From Nocardia sp. NBC_00565 (GTDB taxonomy: Bacteria > Actinomycetota > Actinomycetes > Mycobacteriales > Mycobacteriaceae): a stretch of DNA of 64,000 bases. Under the pieces are notes generated by a model. It was not told the origin of the DNA. It did not search any database and saw only the letters and a list, made by a program, of their open reading frames with translations. The stretch covers positions 5,518,001 through 5,582,000 of the forward strand of contig NZ_CP107785.1 in the NCBI RefSeq assembly GCF_036345915.1. Reading direction: 5' to 3'. Shown one piece after another: positions 1 through 9,403 of this stretch; positions within the stretch are counted from its first letter, which is position 1; each line of letters starts with the position of its first letter. The translations under genes and the position numbers were made by a program.

Positions 1-882
1 ATGGAGTTACGTCAGCTGCGGACCTTCGAGGCCGTGGTGCGCCACCGCACGGTCACCGAGGCCGCCGTAGTGCTCGACCTCGCGCCGTCGTCGGTATCGC
101 AGCAGATCCGCACGCTGGAGAACGCACTCGGCGTCGCGCTCTTCGTGCGCGATCCCAAGGGCATGCGCCTCACGTCCGCTGGTGAACGCCTCACCGGATG
201 GGCGCGGCGGCTGCTCGAACAGGCCGAGCAGGCCGAGCGCGAGGTGCGCGAGCAACGGCCGGTCCTGCGACTCGGCGCGCTGGAAACCCTCGCCGGCGCC
301 TACGTGCCGCGAGTACTCGCGCGGCTGGCCGAGCGGCGACCCGATATCGAGGTCGAGGTGCGCTCCGATCGGGCGCGCGACGGACTGCTCGCCGATGTGG
401 TCGGCGGCGTACTCGATGCGGCGCTGCTGCTGGATTCCGGTGGCGCCGTCGGCGATCTGGGCTTTCCGGCCCCGGCCGAACCGCTGGCCTTCCTCGACCT
501 GGACCCGGTACCGCTGGCCCTGGTCGCGGCGCCGACGCATCCGCTAACCGCGAGATCCAATCTGACGCCGGCGGACCTCATCGATGAGCGGCTGCTGGTC
601 AATGTGCCCGAATGCTCGTTCTGGATGGCCGGGGAAAGGCTGTTGGGGTCGGGTCCGCGGCGCGTCAAGGCCGGCGCGGTGCCGGTGATGCGGGCATGGG
701 CCGAACATGGACTCGGCATATCCCTGCTCCCGGAGTTCGCCGTCGCCGATGGTCTCGCCCACGGCACGCTCGTCCGGTTGGACTTTCCGATGCCCGATCT
801 GAGCCTGCGGCTGGTGTGGCGGGCGGAGCAGGAGTCGATGCCGGGAATGCGCGAGATCCTCTACGCGGCCGCTCTGCCCTGA
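1..882 (+). CDS. LysR family transcriptional regulator
   Basis: DNA-binding regulator of the LysR type, 293 aa. Residues 1-60 form the typical N-terminal winged helix-turn-helix (MELRQLRTFEAVVRHRTVTE start, then SSVSQQIRTLENALG recognition helix). The remainder is the two-lobed effector-binding domain. The ATG is the first base of the window, and the sequence begins exactly as LysR proteins do, so the gene is probably complete. It is followed on the same strand by a PAD-like gene after about 100 bp, and LysR regulators often control an adjacent gene, so it may regulate that one; this is inference. Effector unknown. Confidence 0.9.
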   Translation: MELRQLRTFEAVVRHRTVTEAAVVLDLAPSSVSQQIRTLENALGVALFVRDPKGMRLTSAGERLTGWARRLLEQAEQAEREVREQRPVLRLGALETLAGAYVPRVLARLAERRPDIEVEVRSDRARDGLLADVVGGVLDAALLLDSGGAVGDLGFPAPAEPLAFLDLDPVPLALVAAPTHPLTARSNLTPADLIDERLLVNVPECSFWMAGERLLGSGPRRVKAGAVPVMRAWAEHGLGISLLPEFAVADGLAHGTLVRLDFPMPDLSLRLVWRAEQESMPGMREILYAAALP

Positions 883-985
883 TTTCATCGTTCCGGGCAA
901 ATCGGCCGCAACGCCCGCCGAAGTCACTAGGCTGACCTGAAAGACCCAGGTCCCGACGGCAGATGTCGACCGAGAGGAGTCACCG

Positions 986-1519
986 ATGAGCGCGAAGCAG
1001 CGTGCCAGTACCACGCCATCAACCCTGATCGGCGATCTGTCGGGCATCATCGGCAAGCATCTGATCTACGCCTACGACAACGGCTGGAAATACGAGCTGT
1101 ATGTGCACGATTGGCAGACGATCGAATCGCGGTGCCTGATGGGACCGAGATTCGGGAGCTGGTCCAAGAATGTGGCGGCCAAGCTGGTCCAACTCAACGA
1201 CGATCTGTACAAAATCGCCTGGGTGGATCCGACCGGCACCACCACGGTGATCATCGTGTGGCTCGGAGACCGCCGCGTGCACGCCACGATCTCCTATCCG
1301 CAATGGATGCTCGACTATCCCGAGAGCACCCTCACCCGCTATGAGGACAACCTCGACGCGATCGTCGCCGACCGCGACAAGGGACCGACGTACCCGCTCA
1401 CCCTCGTCTCCGCGACCGGACGCATCACGTTTCTGGAATCCCGGGATGCCGACGACGACACGGTGATCGACTGCCCGCCGAGCAAACTGCCACTCGGGTA
1501 CGCCTGGCAAACCAACTGA
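986..1519 (+). CDS. Phenolic acid decarboxylase (PadC)-like protein, divergent active site
   Basis: 177-aa single-domain protein resembling the lipocalin-like phenolic acid decarboxylases, which decarboxylate ferulic and p-coumaric acids to vinyl phenols. The signature GKHLIYAYDNGWKYELYV (residues 23-40) and the segment around WVDPTGT (79-85) match the family. By-eye alignment to Bacillus PadC keeps the two pocket tyrosines (Y28, Y30), but the catalytic Arg aligns with S58 and the catalytic Glu with D81, so classical decarboxylase activity is doubtful. It has about 20 extra N-terminal residues. Start: ATG 986 with GAGAGGAG just upstream. It lies downstream of LysR and tail-to-tail with a P450 remnant. 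Confidence 0.72.
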   Translation: MSAKQRASTTPSTLIGDLSGIIGKHLIYAYDNGWKYELYVHDWQTIESRCLMGPRFGSWSKNVAAKLVQLNDDLYKIAWVDPTGTTTVIIVWLGDRRVHATISYPQWMLDYPESTLTRYEDNLDAIVADRDKGPTYPLTLVSATGRITFLESRDADDDTVIDCPPSKLPLGYAWQTN

Positions 1520-1524
1520 CCGCG

Positions 1525-2423
<899 letters not shown>

Positions 2424-2441
2424 CTGCCCGACGATACTGGC

Positions 2442-3461
2442 TCACGCGCTGCGCACACCGCTGTCGAGATCGCCGTCGAGCAGAGCGATGCCGAGCGTCG
2501 TCACCTGGTGCCGCATGGCATTGCGGTGCCGCCAGCTCTCGATGAGCCCGGCAGCCCGCAGAATCGACGCGTGTTCGCTGGCCGTCGCGGGTGAAACTCC
2601 CAGTCGGCGGGCGAGTTCGGTCGTCGTACAGCCTTCCGCGATCACCTGTAGAGCGGCGGCTCGGGTGCGGCCGAGCAGCGCGGTCAGCGCCTCGTTGGTC
2701 GCGCGCGGACCCCACGCCGTCGCGAAATCGGCGATATCGCGCAGCACCGGAACGACCAGTGTCATCGGCGCGTCCTTGTCCATGGTGGACTTCAGCAGCA
2801 ACGGTCCCGGCCAGGCGAACAGCGACGGAATGATGACCAATCCCCGGCCGTCGAGGTGTTCGTCGTGGCAGCCGGTTTTGGTGAGGACCTCCAGCACCGG
2901 CGCGTGCCACCGCGCGAAGGGCCGCAGCCCGGCGAAGAGCTGTTCGACACCTTCGGTCGCGATGGTGCGGGCCATCCGCTCGGCGGCTACTTCGAGATAG
3001 GACTGCACATGCGCCCACCGCCCGGCGAAGGCCACCTCGTGAAAGGACTCGACGGCAACCGCGACATCGCGGCGCGCGGCACTGTCGCGGTCGGATAGAT
3101 TGCGCGCCCACGCGGGCAGCGGACGCCCGCTGTCGGCTCGTTGCCGATCCGTCGCCTCCACCTCGCGCCGGAGTTCATCCCGCGAGGCCAGATGCAATGC
3201 CTCGATCCCCGCGGACATCGACCGCCCACCCCGGGTGGGCGTGATGAGATCGACGAAATGCTCGACGCCGGGAACGATATCCGCGAGCACACCGAAGTTA
3301 TCCGGAATCGCGGGCCGCACCTGGCTGCGCCAACCGTCGTACACCGGCGCGTCGGTGCGCTGCAACACCCTGGTGGCCAACACCGTTTCGCCCATCGCGC
3401 CGAGCGGCGCCCCGATCCGGACGCGCATGAGATCCTCGGGCGTGAACTGGATCCGCTTCAT
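2442..3461 (-). CDS. ArsR-like winged-helix transcriptional regulator with long N-terminal domain
   Basis: 339-aa protein. The last 75 residues are a clear ArsR/SmtB-type winged helix (TTTELARRLGVSPATASEHA recognition helix, then LRAAGLIESWRHRNAMRH wing). The N-terminal 250 residues begin MKRIQFTPEDLMRVRIG, a layout seen in a family of actinobacterial ArsR-like proteins (DUF5937 type) with a ligand-binding-like N-terminal region. No metal-binding cysteine cluster is visible, so a small-molecule or orphan regulator is more likely than a metal sensor. Start ATG 3461. The upstream small frame at 3511-3705 could be in the same transcript. Confidence 0.82.
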   Translation of the reverse strand: MKRIQFTPEDLMRVRIGAPLGAMGETVLATRVLQRTDAPVYDGWRSQVRPAIPDNFGVLADIVPGVEHFVDLITPTRGGRSMSAGIEALHLASRDELRREVEATDRQRADSGRPLPAWARNLSDRDSAARRDVAVAVESFHEVAFAGRWAHVQSYLEVAAERMARTIATEGVEQLFAGLRPFARWHAPVLEVLTKTGCHDEHLDGRGLVIIPSLFAWPGPLLLKSTMDKDAPMTLVVPVLRDIADFATAWGPRATNEALTALLGRTRAAALQVIAEGCTTTELARRLGVSPATASEHASILRAAGLIESWRHRNAMRHQVTTLGIALLDGDLDSGVRSA

Positions 3462-3510
3462 CCGCTGCCCCGCATCGCCGTGCTCCGATACCGCATCACC
3501 GTACCCGTGA

Positions 3511-3705
3511 TCACCGCGGACCTCGCCACATCACCGCGAGGACCGGATCGAGTTCCGCTACCCGATCAGCCGTCGACGGCAGCGATATCCATCGCGACCA
3601 CATGGACCACGACCGCTTCCGCTGCCCGGCCACCACCACCCGATCGGCCACGCGCCCGAACACCGGCCCGATACCGCTGGGCCGCATCACTGCATCCTTC
3701 AACAT
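3511..3705 (-). CDS. Possible small protein, unrecognised
   Basis: 64-aa frame, MLKDAVMRPSG start, basic with a Trp pair (SMWSRW). I do not recognise it. In its favour, the ATG at 3705 is preceded by AGGAG at a 6-base spacing and the frame lies 49 bp upstream of the ArsR-like gene on the same strand. Against it, it is short, arginine-rich and overlaps other open frames, as spurious GC-rich ORFs do. Confidence 0.3.
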   Translation of the reverse strand: MLKDAVMRPSGIGPVFGRVADRVVVAGQRKRSWSMWSRWISLPSTADRVAELDPVLAVMWRGPR

Positions 3706-3906
3706 CTCCGACTCCTGAATCGTCACTGGTCAGAAGCCTAGGAATGACCGGGCCCAACCCCCACCATGTTTCGGCCGTGGCCTAAACACCCCGGCACGAC
3801 TTCGCTGACACGCCGGAGTCGCTGCGCCGCCATCGAGGTAACTAATGGTTTGCTGACGTTCGTCATCGTTTGCACGGAGATCAAATGCGAAGGGATTGGA
3901 TCGTCG

Positions 3907-4323
3907 ATGTCGCATGTCATACGCGCAGTCATCGCAGCCGTCTTCGTGTCACTCGTCTGCGTCGCTCCCGCGGCGGCCGCACCAACCGACGAAGAAGTCT
4001 CCAGCTCATCGGTCGGGCTCGCAGTGACGCTGGTCCGTGCGAGCACCAAAGCCCTCGCGTTGACCATCGTCCCGATCCACCAGTTCGCGTCCTTCGACAA
4101 CATCATCTCCAACGAGAGTGGCTGGGATGTCTTCGCCACCAACCCGAGCAGCGGCGCCTACGGCCTCGGCCAGGCCCTACCACCGGAAAAGATGGCCACC
4201 CACGGCGCCGACTGGCGCTTCAACCCGATCACCCAGCTCCGCTGGACCTACGACTACATGATCGCCCGCTACGGCGGCCCCGACCAGGCCTGGGCATTCT
4301 GGCGAGCACACCACTGGTATTGA
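3907..4323 (+). CDS. Small secreted transglycosylase-like protein
   Basis: About 138 aa. Residues 1-25 (MSHVIRAVIAAVFVSLVCVA then AAAAP) are a Sec signal peptide with an AxA cleavage site. The mature part has the lysozyme/SLT core as seen in actinobacterial resuscitation-like enzymes: NIISNESGWDVFATNPSSGA (glutamate in NESGW is the catalytic-type residue), YGLGQALP, and the end repeat W.Y..ARYG.P..AWAFWRAHHWY. Likely cleaves peptidoglycan outside the membrane. The frame is open upstream to 3766, but the signal peptide and an AGGGA 11 bases before ATG 3907 decide the start. Confidence 0.85.
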   Translation: MSHVIRAVIAAVFVSLVCVAPAAAAPTDEEVSSSSVGLAVTLVRASTKALALTIVPIHQFASFDNIISNESGWDVFATNPSSGAYGLGQALPPEKMATHGADWRFNPITQLRWTYDYMIARYGGPDQAWAFWRAHHWY

Positions 4324-4390
4324 CAGCGGTGCCGCCGAATCCGGACAAGACTTGACCTTCACGTATAGGTCGATCTTTAGCGTCGGCGAT

Positions 4391-4470
4391 ATGACCACGA
4401 TACGAACCACTCGCTCGGTGCAGCTCGCCCATCGCCCGTCCGGCTTTCCGGGTCCGGATGCCTTTCAACT
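4391..4470 (+). pseudogene. NADP-dependent MDR oxidoreductase N-terminal remnant
   Basis: The frame beginning at ATG 4391 reads MTTIRTTRSVQLAHRPSGFP then GPDAFQL, which matches the start of CurA-like medium-chain NADP-dependent oxidoreductases (normally about 330 aa). After about 25 residues the similarity stops and the frame ends at 4570 with unrelated sequence. I read it as a broken 5' end. A TTGACC and a TATAGG sequence just upstream (about 4352-4372) may be the surviving promoter. Confidence 0.5.
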
Positions 4471-4583
4471 GATCGTATTGTGCTGCCCGCAAGGCGGACC
4501 CAGCGTCGTGACATTCATCCTCAACGGAACCTCGGTCCAAGCGAAGGGCCAGTTCCCGCCGGACAACTGAGACCGGGAGCCCG

Positions 4584-5177
4584 TCACACGCAGTACTGGC
4601 AGGTACCGCTGGCGGGTAGCTGGATGAAGCATTGGGCGCATACCGCCGCCCGCGTCGGCTGCGGCTTGGCTTCGGCCTGTGCGGTCGCGCTCGCCGATCG
4701 ACGACGGCCCGCCACTTTCGGAGTGAGCGGTGGGACGCCTCGATCGGCGGGCATGGCGGCCCCGTGGTACTGGTAGCACTGCCACCGGGCGTAGGCGGCA
4801 TGCAACTCGAGATCGTCCGGGATCGGTAGTCCGGCAAGTTCCAGCACGTACTTGTAGGAGTCGCCGACGGTGTGGTTCTGCCGCACGCACAGCGCGGTGA
4901 GCGGTGGCTCGCCCGCCTTGTGGCAGCGCCGGGCGACCTTGCGCAGGATGGCTGCCACCCAGGTGCTCGTCGGCGCGGCCGTGTGCACGCCCGAGGTCTC
5001 CTGCACCCGCTCCGCCAACTCATCGATCGTGATGAAATGCCCATACCCCGTGGCGATTTCGGACAGCTCCGCATGCGCGGCCACCGCCCATGCCACCGTC
5101 GCCTCACGCAACGGCACCGCGATGCCGTCACCCGCCCGCCATGCGCCCGCCGTCGTGGATACCGAATTCCCGATCAC
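4584..5177 (-). CDS. Hypothetical protein with C-terminal zinc-finger half
   Basis: 197 aa, GTG start. I do not recognise a family. The N-terminal 135 residues look helical and folded (WAVAAHAELSEIATGYGHF, LRKVARRCHKAGEPPLTALC). A low-complexity Ala/Lys/Arg linker follows at about 145-172. The end carries CAQCFIQLPASGTCQYC, two CxxC pairs forming a rubredoxin-like zinc knuckle. Such helical domain plus zinc ribbon proteins are common unannotated proteins in actinobacteria. The gene lies between an oxidoreductase remnant and the EhpG-like gene and does not overlap either. Confidence 0.65.
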   Translation of the reverse strand: MIGNSVSTTAGAWRAGDGIAVPLREATVAWAVAAHAELSEIATGYGHFITIDELAERVQETSGVHTAAPTSTWVAAILRKVARRCHKAGEPPLTALCVRQNHTVGDSYKYVLELAGLPIPDDLELHAAYARWQCYQYHGAAMPADRGVPPLTPKVAGRRRSASATAQAEAKPQPTRAAVCAQCFIQLPASGTCQYCV

Positions 5178-5270
5178 CCGCCCAAGTTATCGCGCCACCC
5201 CGCGAACCAACGAATGCCCTGGCGAGCGCGACGGTCGCCGGCAATGCACTGCGCCAGACGTGCGGGACCA

Positions 5271-6644
5271 TTACATCTCGGAGCGGATCATCCCTTTGGT
5301 GCGCATGAGGTGTTCGCCGAGGTAGCCGTCGTGCGGCACGCCGGGTCGTAGCCAGGTGGTGGCGTTGTCGCCGAGGTAGAGGTTGGTGATCGACGGCTCG
5401 TTCAGGAGTTCGTCGATCAGGTCACGCCGGGTGGTCATCGCGGTGAGCACCAGCGAATCCCGCAGCGGCGCAACACCTTCCTCCGGTCGCCACGGTCCCA
5501 CCCAGACACATGGGAACGGTAGTTCGACATTGAGCTGAGGCGCGGTGCTGCGGTCGACGAGATGGACCGCCGGGCGCAGTACCGCGCCACCGGAGGACAA
5601 CTCGTCCACGATGGTGTCGCCCCCCAGGAAGGCCCGCGCATCCGCGGCGACCGTGTGCAGATAGCGGTCGACCGCTCGCGCGGATTCGATGGGTTGGACT
5701 GTGAGAATTGCCTCGGGATCACTGGGCGGGAGGCTCGGGACAGCACGTAGTTTTTCGGCGACCGCCTGGGCGACGGGCTCAGGATCGCCTTCGACGAGTA
5801 TCGCGGTAGCGCAGGTACACGCGGTTCCGCCGAGGTGACTGACCGAACCCGCGAGCAGGTCGAGGTGCTCGCGCCAGTCGACATCCGTGGTCACCAGGAT
5901 TTTCGAACGGCCCGGGCCCTGCGTCAGGACCCGTGGGCTGGCGGAGTATTTGTCGACGACGTCTTGGCCGCCGTAGACGATGGCGAAATCGGCCTCGGCG
6001 ACCATTACGTCGGCCGCGGCGTAGTCGGTCGGCAGCAACGTCACGGTCTCGGGTGGGAACCCCGAGTCGCGCAGCGCGCTGACCAACCGGAATGCCGTGA
6101 ACGGCTCCCGGGTCGAAGGGCGAACGGCCACTTTGTAACCCATCGCGAGCGCCTCGGGCCACAGCCCGTGCACCGCGGGCGTATTGCCCGCGGCGTGCAC
6201 GGCGAACAGCTCACCCTTGCGGGTCCAGACGGCCGATCCGGCAAGGGTCCGCGGATCGTGCCAGTCGCGCACCGCACCGCGCGGCATCGCCAGCTCGAGC
6301 GTCGATCGCTGCGACCGGAGCACATCCGTGACCCACTCGATCGACTGCCGGACCACGCCGACCGGAACACCCGACGCGGTCGATACGAGTCGCGCGTAGC
6401 CATCCGGATCGAGACCACCGATCTCCCCGTGCAGGAACAGATCGGCGGCCTTGTCCAATGCCGCCGATCGTTCGGCACCGGGCAGCACCGGCGCATCGCG
6501 CATCGCCGCCAGCGTTCGCCGCACATACAGCGGCGGAACCTGGCTGATCTCACCGACCCGCGTACCGGCGAGCGAGACCAATGGTTTGCGCTCACGGGAG
6601 CGATACACACCCGACGGTCCGAGTGCATCGATATGGACGAACAT
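5271..6644 (-). CDS. Acyl reductase of the LuxC/EhpG aldehyde-dehydrogenase-like family
   Basis: 457-aa protein of the LuxC-type acyl reductase family, which reduces activated acids (acyl-CoA or acyl-adenylate) to aldehydes with NAD(P)H. The nucleotide-binding half includes FAVHAAGNTPAVHG (148-160) and YKVAVRPSTREPFTA (170-184). The catalytic region is GGTACTCATAIL (272-283), with C276 or C278 as nucleophile. The start ATG 6644 overlaps the stop of the upstream ligase gene by ATGA, so the two are translationally coupled. The same pairing (EhpF ligase, EhpG reductase) acts on griseoluteic acid in the D-alanylgriseoluteic acid pathway. Here an aryl or related carboxylic acid is the inferred substrate. 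Confidence 0.78.
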   Translation of the reverse strand: MFVHIDALGPSGVYRSRERKPLVSLAGTRVGEISQVPPLYVRRTLAAMRDAPVLPGAERSAALDKAADLFLHGEIGGLDPDGYARLVSTASGVPVGVVRQSIEWVTDVLRSQRSTLELAMPRGAVRDWHDPRTLAGSAVWTRKGELFAVHAAGNTPAVHGLWPEALAMGYKVAVRPSTREPFTAFRLVSALRDSGFPPETVTLLPTDYAAADVMVAEADFAIVYGGQDVVDKYSASPRVLTQGPGRSKILVTTDVDWREHLDLLAGSVSHLGGTACTCATAILVEGDPEPVAQAVAEKLRAVPSLPPSDPEAILTVQPIESARAVDRYLHTVAADARAFLGGDTIVDELSSGGAVLRPAVHLVDRSTAPQLNVELPFPCVWVGPWRPEEGVAPLRDSLVLTAMTTRRDLIDELLNEPSITNLYLGDNATTWLRPGVPHDGYLGEHLMRTKGMIRSEM

Positions 6645-7726
6645 CAGTACACGCCCTCGATCACGGAGTTGTCATCGAAAACCTTGACCGGTCCGACATC
6701 GGCCACCGCGCAGCCGAACGCACCGGGTAACGGCTCGACCTTGTTCGCCAGATCGCGTTCGAGATTGTTCGGCAGCAACGCGTATCTGGTGAGGTGGTTC
6801 ATCACCACCTGTCCGCGTTCACCGAATTCCACGTCGGCACCGGAATCGGGGTGTACGACGCGGAATGCGATGTAAGGGCTGGGGGCGTCGAATACCGGCA
6901 ACCCGTCGGGCCGCTCCTCCGGCCGCTCGCGCGACATCCCGAGAATGGTCGTGCTTCCGTACAGACCCTTCAACGGAATGCCGGGAAAGATCTCCCGCCG
7001 GAAGATATCTCGCGAGTCAGCGTCCATATGCGCACCACTCCAGCAGATGAACTGGACCTGCTTACGCACCGACTCGACGAGGTCACCGCGTCGGGCGAGG
7101 CGCTCGAGCAGCGGCGGTGTCGTGATCAGGATTCCGACGGACTGGGTGGTCAAGATATCGGCGGCCTGATCGATGAGATGCTCGGCATACCGATCGGCTT
7201 CCTCGGTATCGCCGCGCGCGATCAGCCGCTTGATCCACCGGGGATCGATATCGACGGTGAACTTGACACCGTTGTGCCGCCGGGCGCGGCGAGTCGCGAA
7301 CTCACCGAACATATGTGGCCCGCTCGGCGCGATCGCCAACGTATTCATCGTGCCCAGGTCGGCGTAGTGGAATTCGTCCCAACCGAGCGCGAATTCCATC
7401 CACCGCTCGAACATCACGAACCGCTTGGGCGCACCCGTCGTGCCACCGCTTTCGAATATCCCGGCGATCACGCGATCCTCGCCTTCGAGCCCCCGCGGAA
7501 TCAGGTCTTCGACGGCGATATCCCGAAACTCATTGATGACATTGGGAAATCGGGCCAGATCGGCGAAGGTGCGGACATCGGTGATCGGATCGAAGTCCAG
7601 GGTCCGGGCCCGGCGCAGCCAAAAGGGGCTACCGGTCTCGGCGCTGAAGTGCCACTCCATCAATGCGCGGAGATATTCGTCCGGATCGGCGATGGGGTTG
7701 GCGATATCGAGAATGGCAGAACACAT
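6644..7726 (-). CDS. EhpF-like carboxylate-AMP ligase
   Basis: 360-aa adenylate-forming enzyme, shorter than the usual 500-aa ligases because the mobile C-terminal subdomain is absent or minimal, as in EhpF. The P-loop is ESGGTTGAPKRF (92-103), and YGSTTILGMS (about 260) is the A5-like motif that closes the adenine pocket. It should activate a carboxylic acid with ATP for the coupled reductase at 5271-6644. The two genes share ATGA. The start ATG 7726 is followed by CSAILDIANPIADPDEYLRA, typical for the family. Phenazine genes are not present here, so the natural acid is unknown. Confidence 0.78.
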   Translation of the reverse strand: MCSAILDIANPIADPDEYLRALMEWHFSAETGSPFWLRRARTLDFDPITDVRTFADLARFPNVINEFRDIAVEDLIPRGLEGEDRVIAGIFESGGTTGAPKRFVMFERWMEFALGWDEFHYADLGTMNTLAIAPSGPHMFGEFATRRARRHNGVKFTVDIDPRWIKRLIARGDTEEADRYAEHLIDQAADILTTQSVGILITTPPLLERLARRGDLVESVRKQVQFICWSGAHMDADSRDIFRREIFPGIPLKGLYGSTTILGMSRERPEERPDGLPVFDAPSPYIAFRVVHPDSGADVEFGERGQVVMNHLTRYALLPNNLERDLANKVEPLPGAFGCAVADVGPVKVFDDNSVIEGVY

Positions 7727-7974
7727 GCGCCCTCCAGCAGCGTGTATCGAACGGCACCAGCTTTACCCACACGACCGATGACACACCCACATCGGCGGCG
7801 AAGCCGATCAAACGATAGGAACCACCCCATTCACCCACCATGAACCTGCCTGCGCCCCAACCGAATTCATCCCGTCATCCGCTTACTGTCCAGGGCGACG
7901 GGGCCGACATCATCGGCTGATGCAGCCATCGGTCGGATGCGCTGGAGCCGACCCCATTCAGCCGATTTCGCCTG

Positions 7975-9180
7975 TCACGCAATGGGTTTCAAATGCACCG
8001 GGAGGCACAGCGGTCCGGACGTCATCATCTGGGGCGGGTACGGGAGCTCGTCGGGATCGCAGGCCAGGCTCAATTGGGGGAATCGGCCGAAGAGTGTGGA
8101 CAATGCGATACGGATCTCCAGGCGGGCCAGGGGCGCGCCGAGACAGACATGCGGCCCGCGGCCGAAGGCCAGCTGATCGCGGTGATCGTGGTCGATATCG
8201 AAGGTATCGGCATCGGGATAGTGCTCCGGATCCCGGCCGACTCCGCCGTACCACGTGATGAGCGCACCCGCGGGAATGTCGACTCCGGCGATCGTGACAT
8301 CCCGCAGGGGCCAGCGGAGATTGGCGGTGAACACCGACGAGCGGTAGCGCAGGACCTCCTCCACGACATCGTTCCACCGGTCCTCGGTGCGGGCTTTGGC
8401 CAGCTGTGCGGGGTGGGTGCACAGCGTGATGATCGCGTTGCCGAGCAGGTGCACGGTTGTCTCGTGCCCAGCCACGATCGCCAACCACAGCATGCCCACC
8501 ATCTCGTCGGCTGTCAGGCCACTCCCGTCGGACTCGAGCAGCGCCGAGGTGAGATCGTCTCCGGGCGTGCGCCGTTTGCGCTCGATCAACTCCGCGAGGT
8601 ACGCGGTCATCGCCTGCATCGCTGTCTGCATCTGCTCGGCGGTGCTGGTATGCGATACGAGCGTGGTGCTCCAGTCCCGGATCAGTTCTTGTTCGTCTCC
8701 GGGTACCCCGAACAGCTCGCAGATCACCCGCACGGGGAGCGGGGTGTTGAATGCGGAGACGAGATCGACCGGGCTGTTGTCGAGGGGGAAGGCGTCGATG
8801 AGTTCGGTGGTGATTCGCTGGATACGAGGTTCGAGCGCAGCCACTCTGGCGGGTGTGAATGCCTTACTGATCGTCTTGCGTAACCGTCGGTGCTCCTCAC
8901 CGTCCTTGTTGAGCATGTGGTCCATGTCGGTGAGGGTGCGCATCGGCCAATCGGCCGGGATGGTGCCATCGTGCAGTGCTGGGCACTTCTTGGCATTCTT
9001 GCTGAAGAGCGTTCCGTCACCGGCGAGCAGCTCGCTGGCGGCGCGATGACTGACCGCCGCCCACACCGCAACACCCCCAGGAAATTCGATGGGAACGATC
9101 GGACCGCGCTCGCGGATGCGTTCATAGGTCTGCAAGACCGTCTCGCCGGGGGTGGGCAGCTGGATGACAGGTTCGGTCAT
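7975..9180 (-). CDS. Cytochrome P450
   Basis: 401-aa soluble bacterial P450 monooxygenase, full length. Motifs in order: I-helix AIVAGHETTVHLLG (AGxET), K-helix EEVLRYR (ExxR), and heme loop LAFGRGPHVCLGAPLAR. The frame is open further upstream, but ATG 9180 (MTEPVIQLPTPGE) has GGAG six bases before it and is the family-like start. It is transcribed with the substrate-binding-protein gene upstream of it or from its own promoter in the 223-bp gap, where a 17-bp element shared with the transporter operon lies. Likely oxidises the compound imported by the ABC system; this is inference. No ferredoxin gene is beside it. Confidence 0.93.
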   Translation of the reverse strand: MTEPVIQLPTPGETVLQTYERIRERGPIVPIEFPGGVAVWAAVSHRAASELLAGDGTLFSKNAKKCPALHDGTIPADWPMRTLTDMDHMLNKDGEEHRRLRKTISKAFTPARVAALEPRIQRITTELIDAFPLDNSPVDLVSAFNTPLPVRVICELFGVPGDEQELIRDWSTTLVSHTSTAEQMQTAMQAMTAYLAELIERKRRTPGDDLTSALLESDGSGLTADEMVGMLWLAIVAGHETTVHLLGNAIITLCTHPAQLAKARTEDRWNDVVEEVLRYRSSVFTANLRWPLRDVTIAGVDIPAGALITWYGGVGRDPEHYPDADTFDIDHDHRDQLAFGRGPHVCLGAPLARLEIRIALSTLFGRFPQLSLACDPDELPYPPQMMTSGPLCLPVHLKPIA

Positions 9181-9231
9181 GTCGGCTCCAATGGTGTGAT
9201 CGACAGATGGCACGACAGATCGTGTGAGTGC

Positions 9232-9248
9232 GTGCCAGGTCAGTGTCG
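9232..9248 (-). promoter_or_regulatory. 17-bp element shared with the transporter promoter (copy 1)
   Basis: GTGCCAGGTCAGTGTCG on the plus strand, 52 bases upstream of the P450 start. The identical 17-mer occurs at 14282-14298 upstream of the Liv-type fusion gene, in the same orientation relative to the leftward genes. An identical 17-mer in the two non-coding leaders suggests a common operator or activator site, possibly for the nearby AraC protein. Confidence 0.55.
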
Positions 9249-9403
9249 ATCGTGGACGGATGGGTGGCCCGGCGAATCGGTATCCTGTGCCTGGTAAACG
9301 AATTCCCGGGCGCAAGAACATAACTCGGTGCCGGATCGTCGAAGTGGAGTGTGTCGGCGAGGCGGCGGAACGCCACCGCCTCGCCGAATATCGCTTCGGG
9401 TGG

